64,000 bases of DNA. It comes from Cyanidiococcus yangmingshanensis. Its lineage: Eukaryota > Rhodophyta > Bangiophyceae > Cyanidiales > Cyanidiaceae. A model generated the notes under the pieces. That model searched no databases. It was not told the origin of the DNA and saw only the letters and a program-made list of their open reading frames with translations. Below are positions 8,900 to 18,952 of this stretch, one piece after another. Every line of letters starts with the position of its first letter. Within the stretch, counting starts at the first letter, position 1. The position numbers were made by a program, and so were the translations under genes. The stretch covers positions 558,001-622,000 of the forward strand of contig VWRR01000009.1 in NCBI GenBank assembly GCA_013995675.1, written 5' to 3'.

Positions 8900-10585
8900 T
8901 CACGATGCAAAATCCAGCTCCGATCCAAAGGAGATCTCTGGAACAGTGGGACCCCAAGGCGACATCGACAACGAGTCTTCGATTTTCTCCGCCTCGGGGA
9001 GGCGAGCTTCCTCGACCGATGTCAGGAGCTCGTACGAGCCTACCGAGGACGGACTCTTCGCCATGGCTCGGTGCATGAGGCGGGACATGTTCTGGGTCAC
9101 TTGCTCGGTTCGAGCATCGGACTGGAATGCCTGTGTAACGTCCATACCCCAAATCGCTCGGGCCCGTTCGCCGCCAGCATGGACAAACTCATCGACGTTC
9201 CAGCCGACTGCTCGCATACGCTGCACAAGCACTGGTGTCTCAGCGCAGGCAAGCATGTAACCGTCACGAACTCTATCCAAGGACAGATCGGGCGGTGCTC
9301 CCCAGTCGGTTCGCACCAGATAGCTCGCATGCATGAGCGCTCGCAGCTCATCTGCAACGTTTGCATCACGATGCAGGACAATATAAACACGTCCTCGCAC
9401 TGCATCCACACTCAGCAGGTAGCGATCATCGGCGACTTCGTCGACAGCGGGGGCTATGCTCGTCGCTGATGCTCCATTCTGCTGCGATCGTTCGGTGCCG
9501 TGGAGCCATTGCCGTCGCCACTGTTGTTGCCTGGCAATCGTGGCCTCCAGTTGGGAGACCGTCTCAAAGGCCTCGCCGACACGACAACCGAAACGCACTC
9601 TCCGAGCAGAGCCCAAACGAGACGGTAACAAAAAGTTCTCTGCTTGGTTCGCCACTGCCACGGAACAGGTCTCGACGCCACCCGAATTCCAGTAACACCG
9701 CATGACGATCAGTGTACGTTGCAGGTTGAGCGTTCTCATATGCAAGACTCGCAGAGACCAAAAGTTAAACAAAATGAAAGTCTGTACATAGACGATATAA
9801 AACCCTATTAAAGCCCTAAGACTGCCCCCTATCACATACGAGAATCCGATACCAATGAACGTGCCAATTAACATACTTAGGACCTCCTGCGAATTCGCTT
9901 TCGCCGACAGATCACCAAAGTTTTCCCTCAATGAAAAATGTCTTCGGATAGCGGCAGCAGTAGGCAATCGCATCATGTAGGAGACAGATTTGATCGCATT
10001 GGCCGCGGTGCCAACGAGAAGGAAATATTGTGGTGCAAGTCTCGTGGCAATCTCGGTTCCAACGCCGATGGTATACAACATATCCCCGCGCATTCGCCAG
10101 CGTTTGGGGTCGGCGTCGTATCGGTTCCCTAGCACTGAGCCGAAGATAATGGCTGCGATGCGTCCGAGGCCATCCTTGAGGACCCACTGCACGGCGGCAG
10201 AGACGCCAACGGTTGCCTCCTTGGCTACACCGATGGCGATAAGCATTGATTGAGTTGCAATGACCGAGGCCGCAGCATGGACGAGATTCTGCGTAAAGTG
10301 CAGGATGGTGAATGGCAAGTAGTCGTCGGAGACAGCTGGCGGCACGCGCGATTTGTCTCTGAATCCCTCCGGCAACAGCGAACCTATGAGCGCTCGCCAT
10401 ACATTCCAGCCCCTTTCGCCATCAGAACTCTTATCTGGAACAGCAAGGAGCGGTCTATCGCCTATACCCAAGTTCGTGCCAATAGGTTCCACGTAGAGCG
10501 TGCGTCTGGAGCGCCCAACTTCGACCGCAACGGGTCTGCCGAGCGTACCACTGCTACCGTGGCCTGCAGCACTCTGTGAAAGGGT
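8900..10585 (-). CDS. RUS (root UVB sensitive) family protein, DUF647; 5' end unresolved
   Basis: This is the conserved DUF647 protein known from plants as RUS1-6, involved in UV-B and vitamin B6-linked responses and plastid function; its biochemistry is unsettled. Landmarks are SLLPEGF, DYLPFTILHFTQNLVHAAAS, STQSMLIAIGV with QWVLKDGLGR, DPKRWRMRGDMLYTIGVG, SLRENFGDLSAKANSQE, a Gly-rich hydrophobic segment, and TLNLQRT. The frame is open from 10585 to the stop at 8900 but contains no ATG before residue 100 or so. The segment VEVGRSRRTLYVEPIG, upstream of the first GTG (10492), also aligns with plant RUS proteins (EVSESVSRRFQFEPDG). The true start must therefore lie further upstream, through an intron or a frame slip. 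The C-terminal 200 residues are less conserved. Confidence 0.85.
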   Translation of the reverse strand, partial: TLSQSAAGHGSSGTLGRPVAVEVGRSRRTLYVEPIGTNLGIGDRPLLAVPDKSSDGERGWNVWRALIGSLLPEGFRDKSRVPPAVSDDYLPFTILHFTQNLVHAAASVIATQSMLIAIGVAKEATVGVSAAVQWVLKDGLGRIAAIIFGSVLGNRYDADPKRWRMRGDMLYTIGVGTEIATRLAPQYFLLVGTAANAIKSVSYMMRLPTAAAIRRHFSLRENFGDLSAKANSQEVLSMLIGTFIGIGFSYVIGGSLRALIGFYIVYVQTFILFNFWSLRVLHMRTLNLQRTLIVMRCYWNSGGVETCSVAVANQAENFLLPSRLGSARRVRFGCRVGEAFETVSQLEATIARQQQWRRQWLHGTERSQQNGASATSIAPAVDEVADDRYLLSVDAVRGRVYIVLHRDANVADELRALMHASYLVRTDWGAPPDLSLDRVRDGYMLACAETPVLVQRMRAVGWNVDEFVHAGGERARAIWGMDVTQAFQSDARTEQVTQNMSRLMHRAMAKSPSSVGSYELLTSVEEARLPEAEKIEDSLSMSPWGPTVPEISFGSELDFAS

Positions 10586-10634
10586 TCAAAGTCGAAACGT
10601 TTCCTATAGCGCGTGTCCATCGTATCCGGCTCAC

Positions 10635-11027
10635 TCGCAGCGACAGAAGCACGGAGAAAAAGACAACCGCGGCGGTGACAACAGCCGCATCCGAACTACA
10701 AGCAACCAAAAAAGTCGTGAGAACTTGTTGCCACTGCTGTCCGCAGTTCGGCGCAAGCGCAGCGGCCACCGGCCTCGAGACTAGTCTCTGTACGCCGCTA
10801 GAGCAGCGAAGCGCCTGAAAACTACGAAAACGGGCTCGGAACCAGAGACCTGAACGAAGCTTTGTTTGTTCTCGCGAACGCCTCTGCACAGACCCACACG
10901 TCGGCCTCACGTTCTCTCGAACCAAAAGCCACTCCCTGTCGGCTCTTCTGAAGCCATTGAGTCCTCCTCCTGGATTATGTCGTATCAAAACAGAAACAAA
11001 ACTTGGAGTTAATCGCCGCTGAAGCAT
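10635..11027 (-). CDS. possible 5' exon / leader of the RUS gene
   Basis: An ATG at 11027 opens a frame of about 130 residues beginning MLQRRLTPSFVSVLIRH. It is rich in Arg and Ser, almost free of acidic residues, and ends in a hydrophobic stretch, so it could be an organelle leader. It is displaced by one base from the RUS frame. A candidate intron from 10634 (gtgagc) to 10574 (ctttcacag) is 61 bases long. It would join this leader exactly in phase to the RUS frame at 10573. A single extra base would give the same result. Homology cannot be judged for this region, so this is an inference. Confidence 0.3.
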
Positions 11028-12042
11028 TAGGCACACCTGTGGCTCTCAGACAGGTACCAGCAGCTCGGTGATGGGACTACGGGCTCCGCATGCCGTCGGC
11101 GTCGCCGGTTTCTCAGCCGCTGGCGGAGTCGCGGCCCGAAGCCTTGGCCGACAGGGGCCCAGTGCAGCGCCTGGCATCGCTTGTCGACGAGCGCTTGGGC
11201 ACAACGATGCTCTTGCTGCAGAACTTGGATCTTGTTTCCAAATAGCACTTCTTTGAAATATACATATATGTAATGCTAGCGTTCAGACCGAATGCTGTCC
11301 AAGACATGGCTGGTTTCCCAACTCATCGACCTATGTTCGATCTCGTATGAGGCTTCCATCAAGGATACAACGCGAGCGATACAGCGGCTGGGCACGTTGC
11401 TTCCCTGCACCGCACACACACACGAGATTGTATCACAGCCGATATTCTGTCGGAGGCTGAGATGAAGGCCACGGAGCCAGTCATAACGACAATTACCCGG
11501 GCACGCTGGACGACCCTGCCGTTCGGACAGACGCCTCATGCGAATGAGTATGGTGATACTTGCTTTGCCAATACCGTATCCGGACAAGATGGTATCATCG
11601 AGTCGGGGCCATCGCTTCGACGCTGCCTAATGTGCTGAAACGCTGCCGCATCGAGTTCCCAGGGGACGCCACCTGAGAAAGCGAGCGTTCATCAGTCGTG
11701 GCGCGCTCAATGAATGTATGGCGCGCTCTTGGACGCTCCTGCTGGTACAAGGGTCTGTGGCGTGGAGAAACTCGATTTGGGTGTTCCTCAATCAGTTGGC
11801 AGTTGCTTTGAGCACACGAAAGGATATTCTTTTCCGAATCGAAGATTTTTGAATTTTTTGGTGCTTGTCTCTGGGCCACAGGCTGGTGTGCAGGTGTTGC
11901 GACTTGGCGGTGTGGGCTTACCCGAAGGCTGTCTCCTGGACGACGACTCGAAGCGCGCAGGGAGCAACTGAGTTTGGGCGCTTGCTCGCTGCATTCGTTG
12001 ATTCCGTTTTGGAGTGGGATTATCACTTCTACTGCTGAAGAA
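11028..12042. other. divergent intergenic region (RUS / Dcc1)
   Basis: About 1 kb with no supported gene. It contains a 12-bp AT-rich perfect palindrome at 11261-11272 (tacatatatgta) and a short CA run near 11410. Open frames on the minus strand (11276-11587, 11595-12026) look random. Confidence 0.4.
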
Positions 12043-13521
12043 ATGGATCAGGTCGAGGACGAAAGCGCGTCGAAGGTTCAGCTCTTTTTCGAAAACCTGG
12101 GTGGAACAGGTGAGTACCTGCTATTGAGTCTGGACAAACTGCTGCCGGACGTGAGCGCGGTTGGCTCGACTTTGGGTTCTACAGACTCCGTGCTGCAGCA
12201 GCTCTGGGATGCAGGTCTCTTGGATGGTCGCATGGCGTTTCATGGCGTATTGCCGCGCGAGATTGAAGCCATGGCTGCGCAGCAGCGTTCACTGTTCGCT
12301 TCCGTCGATGGAGCGCTCGGAGAGCACGCGCATGGCCACGTGCTCGAGCAACCAACAGTTGACCCGCACAGCCTCGTCGACGAAAGCGAGGAGCACGCAG
12401 TGTTGTGCACGGTCGATGCAACATTCTCTCTTTGGCGGCAGGAGACATCGAACTCGCTGCTGCTCTTCGAACCGAATTTGTTGGGGCATCCCGAGCGACG
12501 CACTGATAGCATAGCGCTGCGAGGAGTCATTCAGAACATTCTCCAGTGCCAACGCACATCACCGAGCTTTAAGACTTTGCGTCATTTTATGAAAGCTTTC
12601 GCGCTCTACGGACGAGATAGCCACGGGCTTGGATGGGACAAACTTCTTCAGCTGAGCGCTGCCTCTGAGCAGGAGTTGCGCCATCGACTGCCAGAACTCG
12701 GTATCGTGTTCGACGCGTCTAGATCAGCGTATTGGATGCTCGATCAACAAAATCGTGAGGTGGCGCTTGAGCATGTCCTTGATACCATGCTTGTGCATGA
12801 CTTGCCGATTCGTGACCTCTCCCGTGCGCATCTGGAAGAGGCACTGCTTGAAATGAAGATCATCGATCAGGTTCTGGTCACGTTTGCCCTTGAAAAATGG
12901 TTTGCACCATATCAGGCGTCGAGCGAAAAACTGAACCTGTGCGTTGATGCGGTTGTGCGCGACATGGCGCCCTTGATTATTCGCCAGCATGACGGTGCGT
13001 TATGTACGCTTGATCATCTCCTGGAGTGTCTGCAGCGACGTCTTCCGTCGAGTTTCCCACTCGATCCTGATCGCGTTCTGCAGCTTCTCGACGGAATCGC
13101 CATTATTCGAACGCCGGAGCGCTTGAACCACGCTAGAGATCGTGCCTCGGCTGAGCATGAGCAGAGCGCCGGCACTGCAGAAAGACCTGAGGACAAAGGT
13201 CGTCGTCCCACCTCGATTCGACACGCTACCGAGGGCTCGACCCTCATTCAACTTCTGGAAGCCGAAGGACTGCCTCGCGAACCAGAGGCACGCCTCACGC
13301 TTCTGTTTGGGATCAAAAAACAATGGACTCGAGCAGAGCTAGAGCCATATATCGAGGACATACCGACCTCCACTGTGCAACGGCTTGTGCGCCCGATCCG
13401 CGGACCTCCAGGTGCCAGTGATCAACTCCAGCGCTACGAAGCTCGAGCCGCAAACGGACCCTGGAGCGCTCGCAAGGTCTCCGCATCGTCAACAAGAGAA
13501 GATAGAATGCGAGCAGCATGA
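12043..13521 (+). CDS. DCC1: sister chromatid cohesion protein Dcc1 (Ctf18-RFC subunit)
   Basis: A 492-residue protein matching Dcc1/DSCC1, which with Ctf8 and Ctf18-RFC loads or unloads PCNA and supports replication-coupled cohesion. Diagnostic segments are EHAVLCTVDATFSLWRQETS followed by NSLLLFEP (human DEQAVLCSKDKTYDL then NMLLFIP), two winged-helix-like blocks around AYWMLDQ, and the C-terminal LLFGIKKQWTRAELEPYIED (human LFSLREKWTEEDIAPYIQD). It is longer than human (393), mainly through an insertion near residues 375-420 rich in Glu and Arg. The frame is open upstream from a TTG at 11974; the ATG at 12043 is the first. It is followed in the same direction by another nuclear-function gene, Cse1. 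Confidence 0.88.
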   Translation: MDQVEDESASKVQLFFENLGGTGEYLLLSLDKLLPDVSAVGSTLGSTDSVLQQLWDAGLLDGRMAFHGVLPREIEAMAAQQRSLFASVDGALGEHAHGHVLEQPTVDPHSLVDESEEHAVLCTVDATFSLWRQETSNSLLLFEPNLLGHPERRTDSIALRGVIQNILQCQRTSPSFKTLRHFMKAFALYGRDSHGLGWDKLLQLSAASEQELRHRLPELGIVFDASRSAYWMLDQQNREVALEHVLDTMLVHDLPIRDLSRAHLEEALLEMKIIDQVLVTFALEKWFAPYQASSEKLNLCVDAVVRDMAPLIIRQHDGALCTLDHLLECLQRRLPSSFPLDPDRVLQLLDGIAIIRTPERLNHARDRASAEHEQSAGTAERPEDKGRRPTSIRHATEGSTLIQLLEAEGLPREPEARLTLLFGIKKQWTRAELEPYIEDIPTSTVQRLVRPIRGPPGASDQLQRYEARAANGPWSARKVSASSTREDRMRAA

Positions 13522-14410
13522 TCAGTCACCGTATTCGGAGATGCGCAAACTGATACATCCGTACTCGACCGCATCCCTAACGAGCGCAGTCAAGTTCGAG
13601 AGACAAGGCGCTAGTTTGAACGAGACGTGCCCATCAACGCCGAGTCGTACTCTAAAGCGAAAATAACATCTGCTCATGAGACGTTTACAAGCCGCTGTCG
13701 TAACCGTGCCAAACCTGACGACGATCACTTGGAACGCCAACGAACTTGGACGGGTGCAAGTCGCGCCATCGATTGAGGAGCCGCAACTCCGGCACGACTA
13801 GGATTTGATCGACGCTGTCTCCATATTCATAACCGCTCACCAGTTCGAGTAGCGAAGGAATCAGCCAAATGAATACGTGTGCTGCGCCCCAGACTTAACT
13901 TCTCTGTAGGTGCGTCGCGATCGAGGCAGTGATCAGCGAACGGACACGCACGGACACGTCGATCATTGCTCCGTCACTATGCACGTTTCTGAACCAGCAC
14001 TGCTCTTCTTGATTCCCATCCATTCAAATAAACGCTTCGCGGAAGCGAGTCGCTGTCAGTCTGGGGCGACCCAGAGCAGCGCTCCCTTCAACAGTCCGAG
14101 CGCTGGCGTTCGCGGAGCCCTGTTTCGGGTGCCTTGAACGTCTCACTGCAATGAGGCCCTGTTATAGGTTGGGCGCACCGTTTTGTCTCTAACTTGTCAA
14201 AAAGGTGAACCGACCACAACAGGCGTTCAGCTCCCGGCGCTTGCCGACATGAACCAACATTAACGGACGACTCCAGCTTCAGTTCGGTCGAGGCTAGTCG
14301 GGTGAGACAGCGCGTCCTGCGCTGGTCGCCCAGCCGGCGCGCCCGCGACCGTCTCCTGCAACGTGCAGCGTGTGCGCTGGGCACTCCTTGGTTTCGCAGG
14401 TTTCCGGGTC
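13522..14410. other. intergenic region between Dcc1 and Cse1 (both +)
   Basis: About 890 bases. Only short, unconvincing open frames occur on both strands. No RNA or repeat was recognised. Confidence 0.4.
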
Positions 14411-17400
14411 ATGCAAGATCTGTACAGCTGTGTACTTGCCACACTATCTCCCCAAGCCGAGACGCGGCGGAGTGCGGAAGCGCTGCTGGAGTCGGCTTCG
14501 AGCAAGCCGGGGTTTCTGGCGCAGGCTGCTGCAACTCATCGCGTCGGGTGACGATGCGCGCGCCTGCAGTACAAACGCGACTGCATCAGCACTGGCAGTG
14601 CGCCAGGCTACTGCTATCTACTTTAAAAATGTCGTGAAGCGTCGTTGGGAGGATGCACCTCTGGAGGATCGGGCTGCGTTACGAGCAGCGCTGTTGCCAT
14701 TGACTGCGGAACGCCAGAGCGTCGTGCGACGCCAGCTCGTCGAGGCGATCGCCGTCATTGGAGCACACGACTTTCCGAACAACTGGCCGGAGTTGTTGGC
14801 TTTTGTCGTTGATCGCCTGCAGACTTGTTTGGTGCAACCGATCGAGGCCTGGGACGGCGACGCGTTGCAGGGCGTGCTGGAAACGCTGGAGGCGCTCGTT
14901 GAACGATATCGACATGAGACCCGGAGCGACCCGTTGTTTCAGGAGATTTTGGTGGTACTCGGTGCGACGCAGGAGCCGCTTCTGCTTCTTTTTCAACGCA
15001 TGTGTGTGTTCTGGCGGACAGGGTCGAAGCCGTCAGAGAGGCATGCGTCGCTCGTTCTGACGGCGATGCGACATGTTGCAGAGATATTCTATTCGCTGAA
15101 CTACCAGGATCTGCCGGAGTTTTTCGAGGATCACATGGCGGATTGGATGGTCGAATTTGGCTGGATTCTGCAGGCGGACCAGGCCCTCTATGAGCATGTC
15201 GAGGTTGCGCCGCTTACCGCCCTTCCCGATGCTCACGCTTTGGGCGTCGGAACCGGCAACGACCAACACGCAGACCTGGATGAGGAGGCATCTCCGTTAG
15301 ACACGCTTCAGGCGCGGATCATTGAGAGTATGATTTTGTATGCGGAAAAGTACGAAGAGGAATTCCGTCCTTTCTTGGCCAGTTTTGTCACAGCGGTTTG
15401 CGCGCTGCTCGTTCGGCACGGGTTGCATAGCCGCTATGACGGCGTCGTGATCGCTGGCATTCGTTTCTTGACCACTGTGGCCCGGAGTGTGGACTTTGCG
15501 CTTCTGTTGAGCTCAACCACACCCGCGGCTGCAGCGCTGAACGAAGCGAACTTGCTTCACTACATTTGTGAAAACGTTGTTGCACCCAATATGCAGCTGC
15601 GCGAATCCGATATCGAGCTCTTCACCGAGATGCCTCGAGACTTTATACGTCTGGAGCTGGATGGCACGGATGTTTCTAACCGAAGACGTGCAGCGAGCGA
15701 GCTCTTGCGTGCCCTCTTGGAGCGTTTCGAAGAACGTATCACGATCCTCTTCTCTAGCTATGTGAATCGTATGCTCGAAGCGTACGCTTTCGATCCGCAG
15801 ACGAACTGGAAACAGAAAGTGAATGCTATTTTGATTGTTTCGGCGCTCAGCTGGCGTGCGGGAACTCGCGCCGCCGGGGCAACGTTCACCAGCGAATTTG
15901 TAGACATTTCGGGTTTCACGAAAACACAAATTCGTCCCGAGATTGAGCGAGCAGCTTCGAAGCTGTCACGACAGAGCCCCCCGGCGCTGCTGATTGCGGA
16001 AGCCCTCAAGTTCTTGATTCTCTTTCGCGGTCGTCTGACGGCATCAGAGCTCGCGGAGTTACGACCGTTTCTAATCCATTTGCTGGGCAATCGAGACACA
16101 GTCGTGCATAGCTATGCAGCACGCTTTCTGGAGCGGGTTCTGGCAAGTACCCGCTTGGGGAACGAGCCACCCACTCGAATCCTCGATCGCGTCGAGATCG
16201 AGCGTTGCGTCGAAGCGATAGCGCACCAATTTTCACGTGATCCAGAGAATGAGTATCTCATGAAGTTGTTGCTGCAGATGGCGTCCTTGGTATCTGCCAA
16301 GGAGAGTCCATCGATCGTGCGTCTCTTGGCAATGGACCTACAGCAGCGTCTCGGCAGCTTCACCAACCCGGTTTACAGCCATTATCTGTTCGAGACGCTG
16401 GTGATGCTCACTCGTAGCGCTGGTGTTTCCGCCGTAGAATCGCTTCTCTTTCCGATTTTTGAGCAAATCCTTCAACAAGACATCGTTGAATTGACCCCGT
16501 ACGTCTTTCAAACGCTGGCGCAGATGGTTCTCTGGCGAGGCGAGGGCCTCACCGAGGCCTATCGCCGATTGCTTCCACCGTTGCTGGCACCGCCCCTGTG
16601 GGATCGTCACGGTTACATACCGAGCATGGTGTCGCTGCTGGTGAGCTTCCTTCGGACAGACCCGAAGTTACTCTGTGATGCCGAGCACTTGCCTCGAGTC
16701 CTGGGCGTTTTCCAAAAGCTCGTATCATTTCGAACGCACGATCACGATGGATTACGCCTGCTCAGTGCCATCGTCGATGCCTGTTCATCTGATGACCGCA
16801 TCACACCATATCTGGGCGCCATTCTGCAGGTGCTCTTTCTGCGTTTACAGAGCGCTCGTACACCCAAGTTTGTGCGACACCTGCTTGCCTGTCTGGCTCA
16901 TATTGTGGTTCGAATCGGCGCAGGCCAAAATCTTCGCTGCGGTCGACGCGTTACAGCCAGCGCTTTTCGAGCATTTCCTGGACCAGGTCTGGATCCCGGA
17001 ACTCCGTTCTCCGGAGCGTAGCCCATTGCTCTGCGATCCACTCGTCGGCAAGACAATCTGCTGTGCCATGGTGCTAATGGCAGAGGCTCGCCCATTGCTA
17101 TGGACAAAGCTCCTCGATCCGACGTTGGGTTGCTGTCTCGTCGTCGAGACCCAGCGCGTGCCTGCAACCGAGAACCACGGCCACAATCGAAATCGAATCC
17201 TAGAACGCGACCAACACGCCAACCAGCCGCTGGAGACGGAAGAAGCGTTCGTCGCAGACTACTCTGTCGAACACGCCGAGTTACGCAGCGCCCAAATTCC
17301 GCCTGTGGACCCCTGTCCCCAGGTGACGTACCCGGTGGACCTGCTGCTCCAGATGCTTGCACGCTACTGTGGATCCACCGCCGCAACAATCAAGTTCATC

Positions 17401-17487
17401 ACCGAGCACTGTCAAGCGGAACGTGCTCGGCTTGCGCTGGAACGTATCCAGATGGAGCGACCGACCGCCAGAGGAGCATCCGTCTAG
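14411..17487 (+). CDS. CSE1: exportin-2 / Cse1 (importin-alpha re-exporter), two one-base frame breaks
   Basis: A HEAT-repeat importin-beta family carrier that returns importin-alpha to the cytoplasm with RanGTP. Homology to human CSE1L spans the whole length: YFKNVVKRRW, FYSLNYQDLPEFFEDHM, YAEKYEEEF, NRRRAASELLRAL, VVHSYAARFLERV, YVFQTLAQMVLW and LGVFQKLVSFRTHDHDG. The start at 14411 gives MQDLYSCVLATLSPQAE, the expected N-terminus. The coding frame changes twice by one extra base. The first change is near 14525, between GFLAQ and LLQLIAS, which are adjacent in homologues. The second is near 16923, between VVRIGA and AKIFAAVD. Treating each as one surplus base gives about 1024 residues (human 971). 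Either the genome or consensus carries two insertions or the gene is decaying. The intact length and conservation argue against decay. Confidence 0.88.
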
Positions 17488-18071
17488 CGATTTCAAAAGA
17501 ATCCTCTCTGAACGCATTCATCATGCACACACGCACACACAAGGCTCTGGAGGCCAAATGCGCCACGAACTCGTGGTTGTCGCCCGCGCTCGTTCAGTTG
17601 AAATCCCTGAGACAGACACAGACACATAGAACCTTCAAATGCCGCAACAGACACTGAATCACGCATTCTATTCCTGTTTTGGGAACACGGAGACGCGCCC
17701 GTCCCATGCTAGGGATCGACGCCTGCGTGACGACCGCCGGCTGCGTGCACCGCTGGCCGCGCGTCTCTCATGTCACGTGACCAGATTCTATGTTGGATTC
17801 GCAGGGCGATGGCATCGCGGGCGCTCGCCAAACGCACCGCCACGATCGACGTCACTCAGGCAGGTGGGTAAACGCTCTTGTTCGCTGTGCATGTCGACAT
17901 GAATCACGGCCAGGTTCTTGACGTGTCCATGGAGCCGCCTCCGTTCTCGGTCAGGTCATGATCGCTGCCACAGCATTCCAGTGCCGTGGGCAGCCTCGAG
18001 TCACGCTCGGTTTTCGCGCCCTGACTGGGTCTGTTCGCAAAGACCGATGTCGATGATCTGCAGGAGCGTAT
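17488..18071. other. convergent 3' intergenic region (Cse1 / small coiled-coil gene)
   Basis: About 580 bases with a CA-rich run near 17526-17541 and no supported gene. Confidence 0.4.
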
Positions 18072-18401
18072 TCAGTCCAGCCGTAGGGCTGTCAAGAGCG
18101 TTTCTAGTTCGACGTTCCATCCCGCGGGCGGTCGCTTGCCCTGTTCAAGTTCAGCGAGGCTTGCATCAATAAGCGCTAGCATTTTCGCGCAGCATGCTCT
18201 TCGTTCGCGATAGTAGTGACTTTGTCGAAAGATGGGCGCCTGAAGACGCTCGAGTTCCTGGAGGAGCACTGCTCTACGGGACTCGAGGAGTGCTCGTTCG
18301 CTAGCCTTTTGCTCGTCCTTGTCCGTGATAGACTCGTCAACAACCACTACCGGGATACTCGGTAAGAGTTCGTTCTCGGAGGCCATAGAGTCGGGTTCCA
18401 T
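18072..18401 (-). CDS. small acidic coiled-coil protein, unrecognised
   Basis: A 109-residue frame with a proper ATG. An acidic N-terminus is followed by a helical segment with heptad-like Leu spacing (residues 38-90, including RRAVLLQELERLQAP and MLALIDASLAELEQ) and a short C-terminal tail. Composition is protein-like and unlike neighbouring random frames. Its 5' flank carries a striking 13-bp inverted repeat 24 bases before the ATG. No family was recognised. It could be a small subunit of a larger complex. Existence as a gene is likely but unproven. Confidence 0.5.
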   Translation of the reverse strand: MEPDSMASENELLPSIPVVVVDESITDKDEQKASERALLESRRAVLLQELERLQAPIFRQSHYYRERRACCAKMLALIDASLAELEQGKRPPAGWNVELETLLTALRLD

Positions 18402-18952
18402 TACATATTGGTGTTTTGAACGTTCCAGAGTACGAGGAGGCGCCGCCTCGTACTCTGGCCCAATACGGTATCGCTGTTGGCGTTCAGTGCGTCAGGTTGT
18501 TGTTCTTCTTCACTCGCGAAAAGGAAACACGACAACTTGTCACTGAGCAGGGTTTCGTGACCAGTAGAGACGTGTTGTAAAGGGTCCCTCGTCGCGGTGC
18601 TCTCCGCACCCAGGGCGGTCTACCACCGAGGGCGAATCGGCTCGACTCTCGGAAACCGAAGCGAGAACAGCCTAAGTAGTTATCACTTGTGATGATCGTC
18701 ACCGTCAATTGGTCATCGACCCCGACGACACCGAACCTGATAGCGAAATGAAAGACGAGCACGAACTGATCGTCGCTCGTCGTCTCGACAACTCGGCTGC
18801 GCGAACGAAATGGCACGGGCGTTCTTCGAATCAGACCACGAGGCGCCCAGTGCAGGGCAAGGCAGCGAACTAGCTCGGGTTGTCTATCAGCGTGGCGCGG
18901 CTAGAGGGCCTGTAGGGACGGTACTCTTCTCAAGAGGCCCCTCATCGGCAGC
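18402..18952. other. divergent intergenic region with inverted repeat
   Basis: 550 bases between the small coiled-coil gene and the nuclease-helicase gene. Apart from the 18425-18458 inverted repeat nothing is supported. The antisense frame 18484-18816 looks random. Confidence 0.4.
18425..18458. repeat. 13-bp perfect inverted repeat upstream of two divergent genes
   Basis: The arms 18425-18437 and 18446-18458 are exact reverse complements, separated by an 8-base GC-rich centre that itself contains ggcgcc. The repeat lies between the ATG of the minus-strand coiled-coil gene (18401) and the plus-strand helicase gene (18953). It could be a 5'-UTR hairpin or a palindromic protein-binding site. 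Confidence 0.6.

Noticed and set aside
16908-16923. 16-base gt...ag segment as a tiny intron in Cse1
   Set aside because: Its length would restore the frame, but no spliceosomal intron this short is known, and the first Cse1 break has no comparable segment.
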